Positions 35,832 to 43,769 of a DNA stretch of 64,000 nucleotides are shown piece by piece. This stretch comes from Oceanobacillus sp. Castelsardo (GTDB lineage Bacteria > Bacillota > Bacilli > Bacillales > Amphibacillaceae): assembly GCF_001659985.1 (NCBI RefSeq), contig NZ_LYCS01000001.1, positions 768,261 through 832,260 of the forward strand, read 5' to 3'. The position numbers and the translations under genes are program-made. Under the pieces are notes generated by a model. The model was given only the letters and a program-made list of their open reading frames with translations. It searched no databases and had not been told where the DNA came from. Position 1 is the first letter of the stretch, and every line of letters starts with the position of its first letter.

Positions 35832-36524
35832 ATGTTTCCTGAATCTATAAAAAAATTACTACAGCGTTTTCCACTTTTTAAAAGTTTGGAAAATCATGAA
35901 ATAGATAATGTAGTAAAACTAGCTAGAAATCGTAACTACCCACATGGAACACACATATTTATGCAAGGAGACCCACTAGAGAATGTTTACTTTATTCATC
36001 AAGGTAAAATTAAAATTTATCGAACAGATATTCACGGAAAAGAACAGATTATTAATGTTCTAAGTGAGGGCGAAATGTTTCCTCATCAAGGTTTCTTTAG
36101 AAATGATAATTATCCAGCACATGCAGAAGTAATGGAGGACGCTCTTTTAATCTATATTCCTATTCACTTATTTGAGGATTTTCTTATCCATAATCCTGAG
36201 GTTAGTGTGAAAATCTTTCGTGTATTAGGAGATAAAATTGTAGATTTACAAAATCGATTAGAGGAAAAAATTCTTCGCAATACGTATGAGCAGATTATCT
36301 TGCTTTTAATTCGGTTAGGAAAAAAGCATGGTACGATAGACGAAAATGAGGAAATTACATTACTAACACAATTTACCAATAAGGATTTGGCTAATATGAT
36401 AGGATCCAGCCGTGAAACGGTTAGTAGAACGTTAACCCAATTAAAGAAGAAAAATCTAATTTTCACGGATGAAAAAGGGAGAACAGTTCTTGATACAAAA
36501 AGGTTGAAAGAAGAATTGTTTTAA
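35832..36524 (+). CDS. Crp/Fnr family regulator without cysteines
   Basis: A 230-residue protein with a cyclic-nucleotide-like N-terminal domain (GTHIFMQGDPLENVYFIHQGKI, EGEMFPHQGFF) and a C-terminal winged HTH (FTNKDLANMIGSSRETVSRTLTQLKKKNLI). There is not one cysteine, so it cannot bind an iron-sulfur cluster as FNR does; heme, a metabolite or partner binding are open. ATG at 35832 follows AAAGGTGG; the longer frame begins at a poorly supported TTG. Divergent from DUF2249/radical SAM, so it may control that unit or nar operon 2. Confidence 0.88.
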   Translation: MFPESIKKLLQRFPLFKSLENHEIDNVVKLARNRNYPHGTHIFMQGDPLENVYFIHQGKIKIYRTDIHGKEQIINVLSEGEMFPHQGFFRNDNYPAHAEVMEDALLIYIPIHLFEDFLIHNPEVSVKIFRVLGDKIVDLQNRLEEKILRNTYEQIILLLIRLGKKHGTIDENEEITLLTQFTNKDLANMIGSSRETVSRTLTQLKKKNLIFTDEKGRTVLDTKRLKEELF

Positions 36525-36533
36525 ACAAGTAAG

Positions 36534-36633
36534 AGGCTGGGACATAAGTATTTTAAGTACTTGAAAACCGAACATGATTGATCGAATTGTTCGTCTTTAG
36601 GGTTAAACACTTTAGTTATATCCCAGCCTCTTT
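36534..36633. repeat. AGGCTGGGAC-type inverted-repeat element, copy 3 (shortest)
   Basis: AGAGGCTGGGACATAAGTATTTTAAG... ending ...TTAGTTATATCCCAGCCTCTTT. It is the shortest copy, lacks the CGCTCCGGAAATA middle, and its end arms pair almost perfectly. Located between the convergent Crp/Fnr gene and the membrane protein of the oxidase cluster, where it probably acts as a bidirectional terminator. Confidence 0.85.
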
Positions 36634-37204
36634 ATTCATTTTCACTTTCCTCTAGGCTATAACCCTTTATAAATAGATTTTGAACAAAATAAATGAACAG
36701 ACATAACCCTGTTAGTAAAAATGTCCAACCTAGTGCTTTTTGTTCTGCTAAGAGGTAATTATTACATAGCTGTGTAGGAGTAGCGATATATAACCAAGCC
36801 ATAATTCCTGATAATAAAATCAAACTAATAAAAATGATGTTTTTTCTTAGGTTATTAAGTTTATTCCAACTATCCCGTAGAGGAATTCCTGCTAAAATTG
36901 GTAGGCTGATAAATTTAAAAATCTCAATGGTTGGTATTGTTAGCGCTTCATCCATTGTACGAGGAATCATCCAATAGATGATAATAATCATAAATAGCAC
37001 AATCCCCGGTACTCCATTATGATTCCAGTTCTCAAAAAAGCTTGGAAATCTTCTCTTTAAATACGGTGTAAATAGCAACCCAACTATAACGAGAAGTGGC
37101 ATTTGCATATGCATATGGACGACCATAATAGATTCAGATAATGCAATTACCGGAGGAAGCATCAGAAATAGATAAAGTATTAGGCCGTAAATTGCTTGTT
37201 TCAT
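36632..37204 (-). CDS. Unknown membrane protein of the ba3 oxidase cluster, 190 aa
   Basis: Five or so predicted helices; the first loop contains the Met/His-rich IMVVHMHMQMPLLVIVG, which could bind copper. No family firmly recognised; some resemblance in layout to CtaG-like or DUF1404 membrane proteins. Overlaps the sco gene by 4 bp, so it is the last gene of the oxidase operon. Role in copper delivery or oxidase assembly is inferred. Confidence 0.6.
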   Translation of the reverse strand: MKQAIYGLILYLFLMLPPVIALSESIMVVHMHMQMPLLVIVGLLFTPYLKRRFPSFFENWNHNGVPGIVLFMIIIIYWMIPRTMDEALTIPTIEIFKFISLPILAGIPLRDSWNKLNNLRKNIIFISLILLSGIMAWLYIATPTQLCNNYLLAEQKALGWTFLLTGLCLFIYFVQNLFIKGYSLEESENE

Positions 37205-37836
37205 TCTGTATCCCCCTCTTCTCGTTTTAAAATGGACAATAGCTTGCTTGCTGCCTCATCCACCTTTTGATAATCCATTACATCTATTAACGTTCCTTGG
37301 GGATTTACAAGATAAAAGGCAGAATTATGAGTGAAGTTACCTTGTTTATCCGGAATAACGATAACGCCAAATTCATCTAATAAGCTTTGTAGTTCTTGAA
37401 CATTCGGAACCCTCGCCATTCGCCATGTCTCACCATCACTTCCAAAAAAGTGTCGATACTTTTCCAGTGTTTCTACATCATCACGTTCGGGATCGAAACT
37501 AATACTTAAGAATACAAGATCTTCCCCTATATATTTTTCTGGTACTTGATTGTATACATTAAATAGATTCATCTCTAATTCAGGACATACAGTTGTACAT
37601 GTTGTATAAACAAATGTTATCATCACATATTTTCCTTTAAATTCAGAAAAAGGATATATATTTCCTTTACTATCTTCTAATGTCACCTCTGGGAATACTG
37701 GTTGTTCTTCTACTAGTTTCAATGTTCTTGCCGATTCTGCAGTAAAGGCTTGAAATCCGTCCGTTCCCATAAAAAACAGAATGAAACCAAATAAAATAAC
37801 GATACATAAGGATATTGTATTTTTATTTTTGATCAT
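37201..37836 (-). CDS. Sco1/SenC-type copper chaperone
   Basis: A 211-residue membrane-anchored thioredoxin-fold protein: one N-terminal helix, then FVYTTCTTVCPELEMN with the copper-binding Cys80 and Cys84, FDPERDDVETLEKY, and a C-terminal FTHNSAFYLVNPQG with the conserved His. It loads the CuA site of oxidase subunit II encoded upstream. It starts 95 bp after the subunit I gene. Confidence 0.92.
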   Translation of the reverse strand: MIKNKNTISLCIVILFGFILFFMGTDGFQAFTAESARTLKLVEEQPVFPEVTLEDSKGNIYPFSEFKGKYVMITFVYTTCTTVCPELEMNLFNVYNQVPEKYIGEDLVFLSISFDPERDDVETLEKYRHFFGSDGETWRMARVPNVQELQSLLDEFGVIVIPDKQGNFTHNSAFYLVNPQGTLIDVMDYQKVDEAASKLLSILKREEGDTE

Positions 37837-37931
37837 CCGATCACACCCTATATTTCTTTTTCACTTTTGTCAAAAAGGGGGGAGATAGCCATCAAAGCAA
37901 TCCCCCTTTCTCTAAAAAGTGGATTATCCGT

Positions 37932-39611
37932 TTACCAAGTCCTAAATGGTGGGGATCCTGGTGGTGCGTTAACGATGATTTCCATTAATGGCACGACATA
38001 CCCCATTGCTACAATAGCTAAAAGCATTACAATCCATAATCCCCAACGCTCTGTCCACTTTGGAGTAGACATCGCATTTTCTTCCTCCTCGCCAATTGGA
38101 AATTCAGTTTCCCCTTTTGGTGCGAAGAACATTAGATTGAACGCGATGTAAAACATGAGGATAACTGCAATGATAAGTAGCGTTCCTCCAATAGCTAATA
38201 AGAACAAATACGGATCCCAACTTAGTGCAGTTGCATTATCACCGTAAGTAGAAAAAGAAGTTCTTCTTGGTGAGCCTAAAAGTCCAACCCAATGCATAGA
38301 ACCGGACATAAAGATCATACCAACTGTCCAAATTATAGTTTGATAGATACCTAACCGATTCATCTGTGGTGTTAATTCACGCTTGGAAAGATGTGGAATT
38401 AACCAATAGGCGATTCCAAAGAAAGTAAGAACAACCGTTACACCAACTGTTATATGAAAGTGACCCGTTACCCATAACGTATTATGCACAACTTGGTTTA
38501 GCTGATTATTGGTTTGAGCAATTCCACCTGCCCCGCCGAATATAAACGCAACCATTGCTATAAACGGTGCTAAGAAGCGTACATCACCCCACGGTAATTT
38601 CTTAAACCAACCTAATAAACCTTTTGCACCTTTTTTTCTCCCTGTACGTTCAAACACAGCAAACATCGCAAAGGCTGTCATCAAAGATGGGAATGCAATA
38701 GATAAACTCATAAATACGTGAATAAATTTCCAAGTTTCTGTAATACCAGGATCAATAATTTGATGGTGGAACCCACCCGGGATATTTAAGATAACTAATA
38801 AAATAACAACTAAGCGAGTTAAGCCATCACTAAATAATTTTCCCCCGATAACTTTTGGCACAACGACATACCATGCTGAAACAGCAGTTAAATACCAAAT
38901 ATTAACTAACGTATGACCAAAGCTCCAAAATAGCGTACGACTAAGCATGACATTGACGGTTTCTGTCCAACCAAAAGCCCAGGGTATAAGCATCAAGACT
39001 TCAACAGTTACTCCTAAACTTCCGAAAAATAATAGTACAAATACACCCGTTGCAAAGAACGCTAGTAAAGGAATGTGTTTTCCGCGATGGTTTTTTCTCC
39101 AATTGGCGACGTTAATAAATGCTCCAAACGCAGCAATCCAAATACCTAAAACAACAAAGACTAAACCAATATAAAACCATGGTGAAGCTTGCATTGGTGG
39201 ATAGAAAGTATATAAAACAGATGCATCTCCCATTACAATAGTAGTTGCAACAAAGGCAACCCCGACAATCATCATTCCAAATGCAATCCACCCCATCTTC
39301 CGTACCTTAGGTAATAGACCACCTAATGTATGGGATAACGATGCGTAAAAATAGCCGACTGTAAATAGTGTCGTAAATACTAATATTAATAAAACACCAT
39401 GTGCTGTTAGCGTTTGATAGTAGTCAAACCAACTTGGCAATTCCATTAATCCTGCTCGATTCAAACCTTGAAATAATCCTAAAAAACCTCCAATTAATAA
39501 AACGATAAATGCTACTGCAAGATATGTTAAATTAAGTCTAGCATCATCTAAATGGACACCAGCAACACGGTTTATTTTTTTGGATAGGTTACGTTTCTCT
39601 GTTAATTCCAT
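37932..39611 (-). CDS. cbaA: ba3-type cytochrome c oxidase subunit I
   Basis: Heme-copper oxidase catalytic subunit of 559 residues with about 13 helices. Helix 2 contains the low-spin heme His in YYQTLTAHGVLLILVF; the CuB region reads SFGHTLVNIWYLTAVSAWYVVVP; HHQIIDPG and HNTLWVTGHFHITVGV give the other metal/heme histidines. Divergence from A-type enzymes and gene order (small subunit-II-I) match the B/ba3 family. Reduces oxygen with high affinity. Confidence 0.93.
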   Translation of the reverse strand: MELTEKRNLSKKINRVAGVHLDDARLNLTYLAVAFIVLLIGGFLGLFQGLNRAGLMELPSWFDYYQTLTAHGVLLILVFTTLFTVGYFYASLSHTLGGLLPKVRKMGWIAFGMMIVGVAFVATTIVMGDASVLYTFYPPMQASPWFYIGLVFVVLGIWIAAFGAFINVANWRKNHRGKHIPLLAFFATGVFVLLFFGSLGVTVEVLMLIPWAFGWTETVNVMLSRTLFWSFGHTLVNIWYLTAVSAWYVVVPKVIGGKLFSDGLTRLVVILLVILNIPGGFHHQIIDPGITETWKFIHVFMSLSIAFPSLMTAFAMFAVFERTGRKKGAKGLLGWFKKLPWGDVRFLAPFIAMVAFIFGGAGGIAQTNNQLNQVVHNTLWVTGHFHITVGVTVVLTFFGIAYWLIPHLSKRELTPQMNRLGIYQTIIWTVGMIFMSGSMHWVGLLGSPRRTSFSTYGDNATALSWDPYLFLLAIGGTLLIIAVILMFYIAFNLMFFAPKGETEFPIGEEEENAMSTPKWTERWGLWIVMLLAIVAMGYVVPLMEIIVNAPPGSPPFRTW

Positions 39612-39626
39612 TTCTTCTCCCCTCCT

Positions 39627-40094
39627 TTACTTTACAGTTATAGTTGTAGCCATCAGTTGATGACCAGCCCCGCAATATTCATTACAAAGCACAAGGTATT
39701 CACCTGGTTCATCAAACTTTTGAGAAATTCGTTGAATATAACCTGGAGTTACCATTGCATTAATGTTTGTTCCAGCAACTTGAAAACCATGAACGACATC
39801 CCTTGATGTTAACGTAAAATGAACTTCTGAGCCCGCTGGTATTTCAATTTCATTTGGAGTAAAGCTGAATGCTTGTAGTGTCAACACTACTTCATATTCG
39901 TTTTCTCCTATTTCAAATACACCTGGTTCGCTAAATAGTGGATGTTCGTCTACTTTTTGTGGATCTAATGTTTCTGTATTACTTGGTGGTGCCATTCCTT
40001 GAGCAAATGCTTGATATCCAGTAAAAACCATAGAAAGCACCAGAATAGCTACACCGACAATTAGCCAAATTTCTTCGGCACGATGCATTTTCAT
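39627..40094 (-). CDS. cbaB: ba3-type cytochrome c oxidase subunit II
   Basis: A 155-residue protein with one N-terminal membrane helix and a cupredoxin domain. The CuA site is in VVHGFQVAG and LCNEYCGAGHQLMATTI (Cys-x3-Cys-x3-His-x2-Met). ATG at 40094 after GGAGGTTAGAATA; the frame upstream has another ATG with a poorer site. Fifteen bp before subunit I. Confidence 0.94.
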   Translation of the reverse strand: MKMHRAEEIWLIVGVAILVLSMVFTGYQAFAQGMAPPSNTETLDPQKVDEHPLFSEPGVFEIGENEYEVVLTLQAFSFTPNEIEIPAGSEVHFTLTSRDVVHGFQVAGTNINAMVTPGYIQRISQKFDEPGEYLVLCNEYCGAGHQLMATTITVK

Positions 40095-40112
40095 TATTCT
40101 AACCTCCTTCAT

Positions 40113-40265
40113 TTAGATTCGAATCATATAAAATACGATGAGTAGTAAAATAGTAGCTACAATCGTTCCTCCAACAAATACGATGGAAGAAAATAATGCT
40201 CCCTTTAATGAATGTTCATCTTCGTAGAGATTATTTTTGGAGACAATTTCTTTATTCTTTTCCAC
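40113..40265 (-). CDS. Small ba3 oxidase subunit (IIa/CbaD-like), 50 aa
   Basis: GTG start after GGGAGGGATTAAAA. One C-terminal helix, GALFSSIVFVGGTIVATILL, follows a short charged N-terminus. The first position in the operon and size fit the single-helix subunit IIa of Thermus ba3 oxidase (order cbaD-cbaB-cbaA). Identification is by position and topology. Confidence 0.7.
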   Translation of the reverse strand: MEKNKEIVSKNNLYEDEHSLKGALFSSIVFVGGTIVATILLLIVFYMIRI

Positions 40266-40295
40266 TTTTAATCCCTCCCTTATCTTCTTATCTAT

Positions 40296-40361
40296 ATTGT
40301 AGATTGAAATTAGGATAGGCAAAGTGAACCAAATCACAATCTTCATGTGATTTACCGCACA
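40296..40361 (-). promoter_or_regulatory. Tandem FNR boxes and promoter of the ba3 oxidase operon
   Basis: Two boxes, each with one mismatch: AGTGAACCAAATCACA (40323-40338) and TGTGATTTACCGCACA (40346-40361), 23 bp apart centre to centre. On the minus strand TACAAT at 40296-40301 is 32 bp from the proximal box, placing it at -41.5 and the distal one at about -64.5. Confidence 0.75.
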
Positions 40362-40406
40362 CCCTTGAAAACAGTCAACATATCATTGCATTTATCATAT
40401 AATCAT

Positions 40407-40448
40407 AAAAAAAGCATGATCCAGTAATAAACTAGATCATGCTTTTTT
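40407..40448 (-). terminator. Terminator downstream of the XRE-cupin gene
   Basis: AAAAAAGCATGATC/GATCATGCTTTTTT hairpin with an A run on one side and T run on the other; symmetric, so usable in both directions. Confidence 0.8.
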
Positions 40449-40482
40449 CATTAATTATATTTTAGCTTTAACACGAGAATAA

Positions 40483-40555
40483 AGGCGCAAGTGCCCGTTT
40501 AATGACGTATAGACTGCGCCTGGCCATGCCAGGTGATCCGATGTTGCCGCGCAAA
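40483..40555. repeat. GC-rich REP-like palindromic element
   Basis: GGCGCAAGTGCC, then CCTGGCCATGCCAGG, then CGCGC: two short hairpins in a GC-rich island inside very AT-rich intergenic DNA. Resembles GCGCAAG-type dispersed repeats of Bacillaceae. Only one copy in this window. Confidence 0.5.
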
Positions 40556-40567
40556 GATAAATATATG

Positions 40568-41086
40568 CTAGATATTCCTGTCCATAAAACAAGTTAAGAC
40601 CTGTGCTTCTTCATCATTAACTGGAATAAAAAGATGCGGTTTCTCTCCTTTAAAATAAGCGCTATCTCCTTTTTCCATATAGTAATTTTCCCCATCATAA
40701 AGTAGATAAATAGATCCTTCCAATATATATATAAACTCGTCCTGCAAATGGGTATAGGTTTCCGTACGCAAATTTCTATTTTTAGGAGTGACATGGACAA
40801 TCGTTGGTTCAATGTTACTAAATTGAGAACGATTTGCTAATAGTTCATAGGAATACCCCATATGGACATCACCAATTTTGGATTTCCTTTGTGATCTCTT
40901 CTGTAAAACTAATGAATCTCCTACTTTATCTTCCAAAAGCCATGATAAAGAAACATGTAAAGCTTCACTTATTTTTGATAAAGTAGCTACAGCAGATGCA
41001 GTTTGTCCGTTTTCAATTTTGGATAACATGCTTTTGGATATTCCACACTCATCCGCTATCTGCTGTTGCGTTTTCTTTTGCCGCAA
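40568..41086 (-). CDS. XRE-family regulator with C-terminal cupin domain
   Basis: The N-terminal HTH has TQQQIADECGISKSMLSKIENGQTASAVATLSKI; the C-terminal cupin has HVTPKNRNLRTETYTHLQDEFIYILEG and EKGDSAYFKGEKPHLFIPV. Such regulators bind a small ligand in the cupin. The first usable start is TTG at 41086, yet the frame continues upstream with the family-like DLKNLGQKIKELR and no ATG/GTG/TTG before a stop, the only candidate being ATC at 41128 after AAAGGA. The true start is therefore uncertain. Confidence 0.85.
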   Translation of the reverse strand: MRQKKTQQQIADECGISKSMLSKIENGQTASAVATLSKISEALHVSLSWLLEDKVGDSLVLQKRSQRKSKIGDVHMGYSYELLANRSQFSNIEPTIVHVTPKNRNLRTETYTHLQDEFIYILEGSIYLLYDGENYYMEKGDSAYFKGEKPHLFIPVNDEEAQVLTCFMDRNI

Positions 41087-41272
41087 TCTTAATTCTTTGA
41101 TTTTTTGACCTAAATTCTTTAAATCGATAGAGACTCAGTCCTTTCCAAATAATCCCTACGAACACTAATGTTTTAATCATAGAATAATACTTGATTTATA
41201 GTCAAGGACCTATCGCTTCCACTTTTCTTCTCTTCATCTAAAATCACTTGGACCCTATAATATAAAAGGGAT

Positions 41273-41560
41273 AAGGCTGGGACAAAAGTATTTTAAACAC
41301 ACAAAATCCATACGTGATTGAGCGAATAATCGCTTCGGAAATTTACTCCGCTTTCACATCCAGTACAGGGGCGACATCTGCTCGAAATGACCTCGCAGTG
41401 TCTACCTTGCCGTGGGCGGCTGTTGAGCCTACTCCGGGCTATCGCCCTGCATAGTCTCACCTAGGCCTTTCCTCCCACAGGGGTCTACGTATATTTCCTA
41501 CGCTTAAATAGTGCATTGTTCGCCTTTTGGGTTAAACACATTAGTTAAGCCACAGCCTCA
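41273..41560. repeat. AGGCTGGGAC-type element, copy 4, with internal insertion
   Basis: Ends AAGGCTGGGACAAAAG and TTAGTTAAGCCACAGCCT. The centre carries an additional segment of about 170 bp starting near TTTCACATCCAGTACAGGGGCGAC and containing CGCAGTGTCTACCTTGCCGTGG, also found in copy 5. The rest of the gap 41087-41572 holds the start region of the XRE gene and nothing else recognisable. Confidence 0.8.
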
Positions 41561-41572
41561 TCTCCTCACCTT

Positions 41573-42472
41573 TTAGAGACCACTTGCCATTAATGATCTA
41601 CTAGGTAAAATCTTACCTAATTGATCCTGAATATACAAAGATGCTTCTTGTATTTTCTTTTCATTAATTCCAGTTTCAATTCCTATCCCGTGGAGAAGAT
41701 ATAACACATCATTCGTCGCAACATTCCCCGCTGCACCTGGGGCATATGGACAACCACCTAAACCTCCAATGGAACTATCAAATCGATAAATTCCATAATT
41801 CATGGCAGTCATAATATTGGCAATAGCCATTCCTCTCGTATCGTGAAAATGCAGAATAATTTTTTCAGAAGGATATCCTTTTAATATTTCATCCAATAAT
41901 ATTTCCACTTGGGATGGAACAGCAGAACCAATGGTATCCCCTAACGAAAGTTCGTCAACTCCATATTCTAGCAATTTCTCACAGACTGAAATTACGGCTT
42001 CTGGCTTAATTTTACCTTCATATGGACAGTCAAATACAGTAGAAATATAACCAGTAACACGTTTACCCTCTGATTTCGCATCTTCTATTACCTGTTTTAA
42101 AACAGGGTACGTATTTTGTATCGATTTATTTATATTTTTATGATTATGTGTTTCACTCGCTGACATAAAAACAGAAGCGCCATCAATGCCTGCTTCTAGT
42201 GCAAGCTCTAATCCCTTCTGGTTCGGAACTAAAGCAGAATAACTAACATTGGGATTTCTAATTATTTGCTTTCCAACTTCACGCGCATCCGAAAGTGCCG
42301 GAATCATTTTAGGGTTAACAAATGAGCTAAATTCAATTTCTTTTACCCCTGTATTTGATAACATGTTTATCCAAGCAATCTTAGATTCCGTAGAGACCCA
42401 TTTATTCTCATTTTGTAAACCATCACGTGGACCAACTTCCTTAATTTGTACAAACTTAGGGAGCTTCTCCAT
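41573..42472 (-). CDS. mvaB: Hydroxymethylglutaryl-CoA lyase
   Basis: A 299-residue TIM-barrel enzyme of the HMGL/DRE family cleaving HMG-CoA to acetoacetate and acetyl-CoA, the end of leucine degradation. Motifs: KEVGPRDGLQNE (catalytic Arg and metal Asp), ILHFHDTRGMAIAN (metal His pair), and GLGGCPYAPGAAGNVATND with the active-site Cys. ATG at 42472 after GAGGAGG. Stands alone here, without acyl-CoA dehydrogenase or carboxylase partners, downstream of a palindromic operator. Confidence 0.93.
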   Translation of the reverse strand: MEKLPKFVQIKEVGPRDGLQNENKWVSTESKIAWINMLSNTGVKEIEFSSFVNPKMIPALSDAREVGKQIIRNPNVSYSALVPNQKGLELALEAGIDGASVFMSASETHNHKNINKSIQNTYPVLKQVIEDAKSEGKRVTGYISTVFDCPYEGKIKPEAVISVCEKLLEYGVDELSLGDTIGSAVPSQVEILLDEILKGYPSEKIILHFHDTRGMAIANIMTAMNYGIYRFDSSIGGLGGCPYAPGAAGNVATNDVLYLLHGIGIETGINEKKIQEASLYIQDQLGKILPSRSLMASGL

Positions 42473-42598
42473 TTTTAAGCCTCCTCTAGATTCTTTTGAC
42501 ATTATACTTTATGAGGTCATTAGGCAATTGGTGTTCCATAGATCTTGGTCATTCATTTTATTTTAGTCTTACAGTATATTCACTAGTGTTTAGTATTA

Positions 42599-42646
42599 TT
42601 CAACATTGTTGAATAAAGTATAACCGATTGTCAAAAGTAAGGTCAA
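42599..42646 (-). promoter_or_regulatory. Promoter and palindromic operator of mvaB
   Basis: TTGACC (-35, plus-strand 42641-42646) and TATACT (-10, 42617-42622) with an 18-bp spacer on the minus strand. The perfect palindrome TTCAACATTGTTGAA (42599-42613) covers the expected start site, an arrangement typical of repression. Confidence 0.65.
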
Positions 42647-42718
42647 TGAAAGAGAAAGCAATATGTATATGGTAAAAAAATAACCCAGTCCAATTGAGAT
42701 CTGAGTCATTTAATCCTA

Positions 42719-43234
42719 CTATTTACTAAGGCTATCTTGAACTATATTTTCTTTTTGCTCCTCTTCCCATCCTTTACTGACATCTACCCAATCTTTTGCC
42801 CAGGAATAAGTAAATATTTCATCATTTGTTAATTCAATTGCGCTATTTGTACTGCCACATGCTGGATAAAGGGTATCAAATCTTTTCATTGATATATCTA
42901 AATAGACATCTAAATCATTTTTCAAACCAAATGGACAGACACCACCAATTTCATGTCCGGTTTGTTCTAATACTTGTTCTGGAGATAGCATTCTTGCTTT
43001 AAAGCCGAATGTTTTACGAAACTTTTTATTATCAACTTTCGCGTCTCCAGCTGCCACAACTAAAATTGCCTTATCTTCTTCTCCCCTAAATGATAATGTT
43101 TTTGCAATTCTAGCACGTTCCACTCCGATTGTATCAGCTGCTTCCTGAACAGTAGCACTGGATGAATCAAATTCTAATATATCCTGTTCTCGATTAAATT
43201 GTTTAAAATAAAGTCTAACACTATCTATTGACAA
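42719..43234 (-). CDS. YbaK/ProX-type aminoacyl-tRNA deacylase
   Basis: About 171 residues with the YbaK editing fold: TVQEAADTIGVERARIAKTLSFR, AILVVAAGDAKVDNKKFRKTFG and GHEIGGVCPFGLKNDLDVYLD. The family hydrolyses misacylated tRNA such as Ala- or Cys-tRNA-Pro. TTG at 43234 after AAAGGAGAT is chosen over an upstream ATG. Monocistronic. Confidence 0.85.
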   Translation of the reverse strand: MSIDSVRLYFKQFNREQDILEFDSSSATVQEAADTIGVERARIAKTLSFRGEEDKAILVVAAGDAKVDNKKFRKTFGFKARMLSPEQVLEQTGHEIGGVCPFGLKNDLDVYLDISMKRFDTLYPACGSTNSAIELTNDEIFTYSWAKDWVDVSKGWEEEQKENIVQDSLSK

Positions 43235-43395
43235 TCTTCTTACATCTCCTTTAATTCTTATATTAGTCTGTAACATTATTTTATACTGAAAATCGCTATA
43301 ATAGTCAAATTATTAACTTCTTTCCGTAAATTACTTATATTGAACTTTTTCTTGTATTTTGTTACGATATATATAATTTCATATAGACCTTATCA

Positions 43396-43574
43396 GATCG
43401 GTGAGGTAGAGGTGCAATGAAGATAAGTAATCAATCGGAGTATGACATCGATGATGATTGATGAAAGGATTCATTGCCGAAGCATAGTGAGCGTCAATCT
43501 TATTATAGCTGGGATGTTCTTGAAGAAGGAATAGACTGTCATGCTAGAGACTTTAGTGTGGAGAACTACTGATC
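43396..43574 (+). promoter_or_regulatory. Lysine riboswitch (L box)
   Basis: Conserved L-box segments occur in order: GTGAGGTAGAGGTGC, AGTAATC, GATGAAAGGATTCATTGCCGAAGC, GCTGGGATGTTCTTG, ACTGTCATGC and TGTGGAGAACTACTGATC. The closing helix pairs GATCGGT with ACTGATC. A terminator follows 32 bases later. The gap 43235-43769 holds this riboswitch and its terminator and nothing else clear. Confidence 0.9.
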
Positions 43575-43606
43575 GAAATGGAGGATAACGTGTATTGTAA
43601 TGATAA

Positions 43607-43641
43607 ACAATGATAGGTTATTTTCTATCATTGTTTTTTTA
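43607..43641 (+). terminator. Terminator of the lysine riboswitch
   Basis: ACAATGATAG/CTATCATTGT stem, 8-base loop, then eight T. Placed where a lysine-bound aptamer would stop transcription before the amidohydrolase gene. Confidence 0.9.
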
Positions 43642-43769
43642 TTTACCTTAAAATAATTGGACTACAATCCCATCTTTTCCCCTTCGTTCATTTCTCCCAC
43701 AATAGATCTAATTCCATTTAAGATGAAATGTAACCGAAAGAAAAAGTATAAACATTGGGAGAGATTGAT

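Noticed and set aside
40335-40350. TCACAATCTTCATGTGA as an operator
   Set aside because: It is made of the facing halves of the two FNR boxes; the tandem-box reading explains it without a further site.
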